Positions 5,891-8,076 of a stretch of DNA of 8,076 bases are shown piece after piece. Below the pieces are notes generated by a model. It searched no databases. It had not been told where the DNA came from and saw only the letters and a program-made list of their open reading frames with translations. Every line of letters begins with the position of its first letter. Within the stretch, counting starts at the first letter, position 1. The translations under genes were made by a program, and so were the position numbers. The DNA is from Candidatus Sericytochromatia bacterium (GTDB lineage: Bacteria > Cyanobacteriota > Sericytochromatia > UBA7694), in the NCBI GenBank assembly GCA_913773825.1, contig CAJYHH010000141.1:1-8076 (forward strand), written 5' to 3'.

Positions 5891-5899
5891 ATTGTAGCA
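5891..5899 (-). promoter_or_regulatory. Extended -10 of glsA, probably leaderless
   Basis: On the minus strand TGCTACAAT reads as an extended -10 (TGn plus a 5/6 match to TATAAT). It ends 7 nt before the glsA ATG, so initiation at the usual distance would start the RNA at or next to the A of the start codon. No Shine-Dalgarno is present and no good -35 is seen, which fits an extended -10 promoter. Confidence 0.5.
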
Positions 5900-5951
5900 T
5901 GTCTGCTCAGATGTTCATTGTCTTCTAAAAAGAAAAACTAAGCGAGGAAAG

Positions 5952-6085
5952 CAAAAAAAGAAAAAAGGTAGAAGGGAAAGACCTGAACCCTTCTACCAGA
6001 GTCACCCGTTGATGATGGAATGGCGTCGCACCATCCCTTTCGCAAACAAGAGGCAGAGTTGTTTGTTTGCTTGATTATTACAATA
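5952..6085 (+). repeat. Structured dispersed repeat, copy 3 (possible ncRNA)
   Basis: Nearly identical to copy 2, 2,220 bp away and in the same orientation. Hairpin 1 is 5967-5976 with 5988-5997, the core is 5993-6010, hairpin 2 is ATGG 6020-6023 with CCAT 6031-6034, and hairpin 3 is 6042-6049 with 6063-6070. Two of the three changes against copy 2 in the first 121 nt are C to T at 6021 and G to A at 6033. These are paired positions in hairpin 2, so the pair changes from C-G to T-A. It starts about 70 nt upstream of glsA and points away from it. No T-run terminator follows closely on this strand. Confidence 0.82.
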
Positions 6086-6181
6086 GGTCATGTCATGTTA
6101 AAAAGGCATCAAGAGAGCCGATCTACATATAAAAATTTTATCAAGTTTATGAGATAGGGCAGATAAGTAAAGGGCTCTTCC

Positions 6182-6242
6182 AAAAAAGCAGTGGGCCGGG
6201 TCTGCAAGCGCTCTCTGAGGGTAAGTACTTACAAGCCCGGCC
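6182..6242 (-). terminator. Long-stem terminator-like structure after the thioesterase gene
   Basis: Read on the minus strand, GGCCGGG (6242-6236) pairs with CCCGGCC (6200-6194), and six T follow at 6187-6182. The 35-nt interior contains a perfect 12-nt palindrome GTAAGTACTTAC at 6221-6232 and an AGCGCT palindrome. It lies about 80 nt past the thioesterase stop. The stem is GC-rich but the loop is large and the T-run starts 6 nt after the stem, so this is an atypical terminator or a structured element with another role. Confidence 0.45.
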
Positions 6243-6320
6243 AGAAACTATTGTATCAAGTCCGTTACAATCAACCAAACACCCCTCATTATCAGAATAT
6301 CAGACCGACGTTTAGGAGTA

Positions 6321-6758
6321 TCACTCTGAAATAACCGCCATGGTTGCCAACATTTTAGCGCAGGCATAAGTTTTTGATTCGCGCTGGCAATAGACATCTG
6401 CTTCAATAACCGTGATGCGCCGACCAGCCCGAATGACTTTGGCAACTGCTCTTAGACGCTCACCCTGGGCAGGCTTCAGCATATTTTGTTTAAACTCAAT
6501 GCTTAAAACCCTCTCGCCGTCTTGCATACAGCTTGCAGCCGCCATAGCACAGGCATGATCAGCCAGCGCTGCCTGGACACCCGCATGAACAAAACCATCC
6601 TGCTGCAAGTGTTCAGGCCGAACCGGCAAAGCCAGGGTAAAGCTCCCCCATTCAAGCGATTCAACTTCAACACCCAGGAATTGTAAAAAAGGCGTGTTAG
6701 CAACACTCGTTAACCAACGGTCACGGGCTTGTTCAGATAAAACAGGCTTTTCAGACAT
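6321..6758 (-). CDS. PaaI-type hotdog-fold thioesterase
   Basis: A 145-residue protein of the size usual for single-domain hotdog acyl-CoA thioesterases. The family signature is seen as DGFVHAGVQAALADHACAMAA (residues 54-74), with His58 and Asp67 at the positions that match the HGG...D motif of PaaI-like enzymes. The second Gly of HGG is kept and the first is Ala. The later strands (SIEFKQNMLKPAQGERLRAVAKVIRAGRRITVIEADVY) are typical. It probably hydrolyses a CoA thioester in the cytoplasm, but the acyl group cannot be deduced and no degradation pathway genes are nearby. The ATG at 6758 has AAGGAG at 6764-6769, 5 nt away. It is transcribed divergently from the L,D-transpeptidase gene. Confidence 0.9.
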   Translation of the reverse strand: MSEKPVLSEQARDRWLTSVANTPFLQFLGVEVESLEWGSFTLALPVRPEHLQQDGFVHAGVQAALADHACAMAAASCMQDGERVLSIEFKQNMLKPAQGERLRAVAKVIRAGRRITVIEADVYCQRESKTYACAKMLATMAVISE

Positions 6759-6854
6759 TTAAACTCCTTGTCCAGACTTATTTTCAGGACGAGTCCGGCT
6801 GAATTTTTAAATTAAATTTTGATTTATTAGTTCAGTTCTGGCCGCTAAAAGGAG

Positions 6855-6864
6855 ATTATATATT
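6855..6864. promoter_or_regulatory. AT box with possible divergent -10 elements
   Basis: In the 139-nt gap between the thioesterase and transpeptidase genes, a perfect TATAAT reads on the minus strand at 6860-6855. TATATT (5/6) reads on the plus strand at 6859-6864, about 33 nt before the transpeptidase ATG. Neither has a good -35, so the assignment is tentative. Overlapping -10 boxes would make the two promoters compete. Confidence 0.3.
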
Positions 6865-6897
6865 GTAACCTTATCTTCAAAGTGGGAAGATGACCAT

Positions 6898-7746
6898 ATG
6901 GATTTTAAACTCAGGCCCTCCAGCGCACCTGCTGATGCAATCGGCAAGCTCATCGACAGACTCACAAATTCCGAGCAAGAAACAGCTTTAAACCCTCGTT
7001 TTAACGAAGATTCGGATCTACAGGCTGTGCTTAAAGGCTCAGCTTTAGAAGCTGGAAGCAAAGGTGATGGCGTCTTAAAAGTTCAAAGTGCACTGGCCGA
7101 TTTGGGCTTTTATGCAGGCGATAAACTTGATGGCGCATTTGGCCGCCAGACTGCTACGGCTGTCAAAAATTTTCAGAGCAGTCAAAAACTGCCTCAGACG
7201 GGCCGTGTGGATGCAAAAACGCTTCAGGCTCTCAGCAAAGTGGTTCCTGAAGCTGGCGCTAAGATTTGGCAGCAAAGCGGGGATCAAAACTTGATCCCTT
7301 CCAACCTGCTTGAAAACGGTAAACGTGCCCGCGCCGTTGTAGATCTTTCTGAACATCGCCTGTTTCTGTTTGAAGAAGACAGCGACAAGCTCAAAAAAGT
7401 TTATAGTGTTGCAACCGGCAATCCCAACCATCCTGATGGCAAAGGCATCAAATCAACCCCAGGTGTCAAAGTGGTGACATCGAAAAACGCAGACCCAACC
7501 GAGGTTGCCAATCGACTCTGGCCAGAAACCAAAGGCAAAGCGTTTGGCACACGCTTGATCGATTTGTCCCATCAAGACCCTGTTACCAAAGAATTTAAGC
7601 GCAGCGGCGTCGAACTTCATGGCACTTATGCCCGCAATTCAATTGGTACGGATGCCTCACACGGCTGTATGCGCATGCTTAACGAAGATATCGAAGAAGT
7701 CTTTAGTGAGCTTAAAAAAGGCGACAATATCATCGTTCAGGACTAA
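6898..7746 (+). CDS. L,D-transpeptidase (YkuD) with peptidoglycan-binding domain
   Basis: A 282-residue protein. After a polar N-terminus (1-50), residues 53-113 form a PG_binding_1 domain (GSKGDGVLKVQSALADLG; DGAFGRQTATAVKNFQ; VDAKTLQAL). A YkuD catalytic domain follows at about 145-281, with a beta start ARAVVDLSEHRLFLF and the active-site block from His241 to Met260, containing Ser254-His255-Gly256-Cys257. Cys257 is the expected nucleophile. Such enzymes form 3-3 cross-links or attach proteins to peptidoglycan in the periplasm. However, no signal peptide or membrane anchor is visible. The frame is open upstream only to 6823, with no ATG and no signal-like sequence, so a missed start is unlikely. 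GGGAAG at 6884-6889 lies 8 nt before the chosen ATG. Confidence 0.93.
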   Translation: MDFKLRPSSAPADAIGKLIDRLTNSEQETALNPRFNEDSDLQAVLKGSALEAGSKGDGVLKVQSALADLGFYAGDKLDGAFGRQTATAVKNFQSSQKLPQTGRVDAKTLQALSKVVPEAGAKIWQQSGDQNLIPSNLLENGKRARAVVDLSEHRLFLFEEDSDKLKKVYSVATGNPNHPDGKGIKSTPGVKVVTSKNADPTEVANRLWPETKGKAFGTRLIDLSHQDPVTKEFKRSGVELHGTYARNSIGTDASHGCMRMLNEDIEEVFSELKKGDNIIVQD

Positions 7747-7781
7747 ACGCGCTTTTCCACCCAAACAATCGCCCCTTTTTT

Positions 7782-7843
7782 CGGACCAGATTGTTGAACC
7801 CTTGATGTTTATAAACGTATAAACGGTTCAGCAGTCTGGTCCG
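7782..7843 (+). other. 62-nt strong hairpin after the transpeptidase gene
   Basis: The outer stem pairs 7782-7800 with 7825-7843 over 19 positions, with two G-U wobbles on the plus strand. A 6-nt bulge CTTGAT follows, then an inner perfect 7-bp stem GTTTATA/TATAAAC (7807-7813 with 7818-7824) with loop AACG. No T-run follows on the plus strand, and on the minus strand it is followed by A's, so it is not a classical intrinsic terminator. It lies 35 nt past the transpeptidase stop and may protect the mRNA 3' end, act as a processing site or serve as a DNA-binding dyad. Confidence 0.7.
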
Positions 7844-7928
7844 TCAACTTAGAGGCCTTACTCTATTGAAACACCATTGTCATTCTCATTACCCTGCTGA
7901 TGAAGCAGTAAATGCTTTTAGACAAAAT

Positions 7929-8076
7929 TCAGCGTTTGGACTCAGCCTGCAAAATCGGCACATGCATCATCAGCCGGCCAGGTAAAACTTCATAGCGCAC
8001 CGTGTTTGCCGCTTTTAAAGTTTCACCATCCGCCTCAAGCGGAATGGAGCGTTCCGCAACCAGCTCCAGCCAGGGC
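7929..8076 (-). CDS. Diacylglycerol/lipid kinase-like protein, C-terminal end only
   Basis: The last 48 residues of a gene that enters from the right edge and stops with TGA at 7931-7929. The sequence IPLEADGETLKAANTVRYEVLPGRLMMHVP resembles the end of YegS/DgkB-type kinases. In those a beta-sandwich closes with a DGE turn followed by a strand ending in LPG.l.v.vP. Such enzymes phosphorylate diacylglycerol or a related lipid using ATP at the inner membrane face. The catalytic GGDGT region is outside the window, so the call depends on the C-terminus alone. It is convergent with the transpeptidase gene, with the large hairpin between them. Confidence 0.65.
   Translation of the reverse strand, partial: PWLELVAERSIPLEADGETLKAANTVRYEVLPGRLMMHVPILQAESKR

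Larger units (their letters stand above)
5884..6320. other. Gene-free spacer between glsA and the thioesterase
   Basis: This 437-nt stretch holds the glsA promoter at its left end, structured repeat copy 3 in the middle and a long-stem terminator for the thioesterase gene on the right. The remaining DNA (6086-6181 and 6243-6320) is AT-rich, and I see nothing convincing in it. Confidence 0.75.

Noticed and set aside
6115..6178. Inverted repeat AGAGCC/GGCTCT
   Set aside because: Only 6 bp with about 50 nt between arms; expected by chance and not linked to a mobile element.
6783..6806. Hairpin TTCAG...CTGAA followed by five T on the plus strand
   Set aside because: The stem is only 5 bp with an imperfect interior, and no plus-strand gene lies upstream to need a terminator.
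7866..7985. His-rich 39-codon frame starting TTG (HHCHSH near its start, HMHH near its end)
   Set aside because: The start is TTG with only a distant AGAGG, and the frame overlaps the end of the lipid-kinase gene antisense. It would be interesting as a metal-binding peptide but support is too weak.

Overview
The window is about 8 kb of mid-GC bacterial DNA with ten recognisable genes, two of them cut by the window edges. A small lipobox lipoprotein suggests a diderm. The L,D-transpeptidase, GlsA-type glutaminase, PaaI-type thioesterase, deoxynucleoside kinase and lipid-kinase tail are housekeeping or envelope genes found in many phyla. I cannot name the organism. The mix of unrecognised proteins with ordinary enzymes would fit a poorly sampled lineage, but that is a guess. 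There is no phage, transposase, CRISPR array, rRNA or tRNA.

Layout: (1) 1-1258, minus strand, is the N-terminal 419 residues of an unrecognised coiled-coil protein with a C-terminal 14-residue tandem repeat. (2) 1492-2156, plus strand, is a two-gene unit: a 43-residue protein with 13 cysteines (metallothionein-like), then an ECF-type sigma factor whose C-terminal tail is itself cysteine-rich. This looks like a self-contained metal-handling and metal-sensing module. (3) 2362-3036, plus, is a deoxynucleoside kinase. (4) 3037-4048 is a kilobase without genes. It holds two copies of a 134-135-bp structured repeat flanking an irregular array of its 18-bp core, and ends in a strong terminator. (5) 4049-4195, plus, is a 48-residue acidic lipoprotein convergent with an unknown 178-residue protein (4288-4824, minus), with a terminator between them. 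(6) 4930-5883, minus, is glutaminase A, whose extended -10 lies so close to the ATG that the mRNA may be leaderless. (7) 5952-6085 is a third copy of the structured repeat, followed by a long-stem terminator for the next minus gene. (8) 6321-6758, minus, is a hotdog thioesterase, divergent from an L,D-transpeptidase (6898-7746, plus) with no visible signal peptide. (9) A 62-nt hairpin (7782-7843) separates the latter from the end of a diacylglycerol-kinase-like gene (7929-8076, minus).

The two items most worth follow-up are the metallothionein/cysteine-tailed sigma pair and the three-copy repeat family. The repeat family has three potential hairpins, one compensatory base-pair change between copies, and eight occurrences of the core CTACCAGAGTCACCCGTT or close variants, all in the same orientation. 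The other genes look like independent housekeeping functions with no evident shared pathway.
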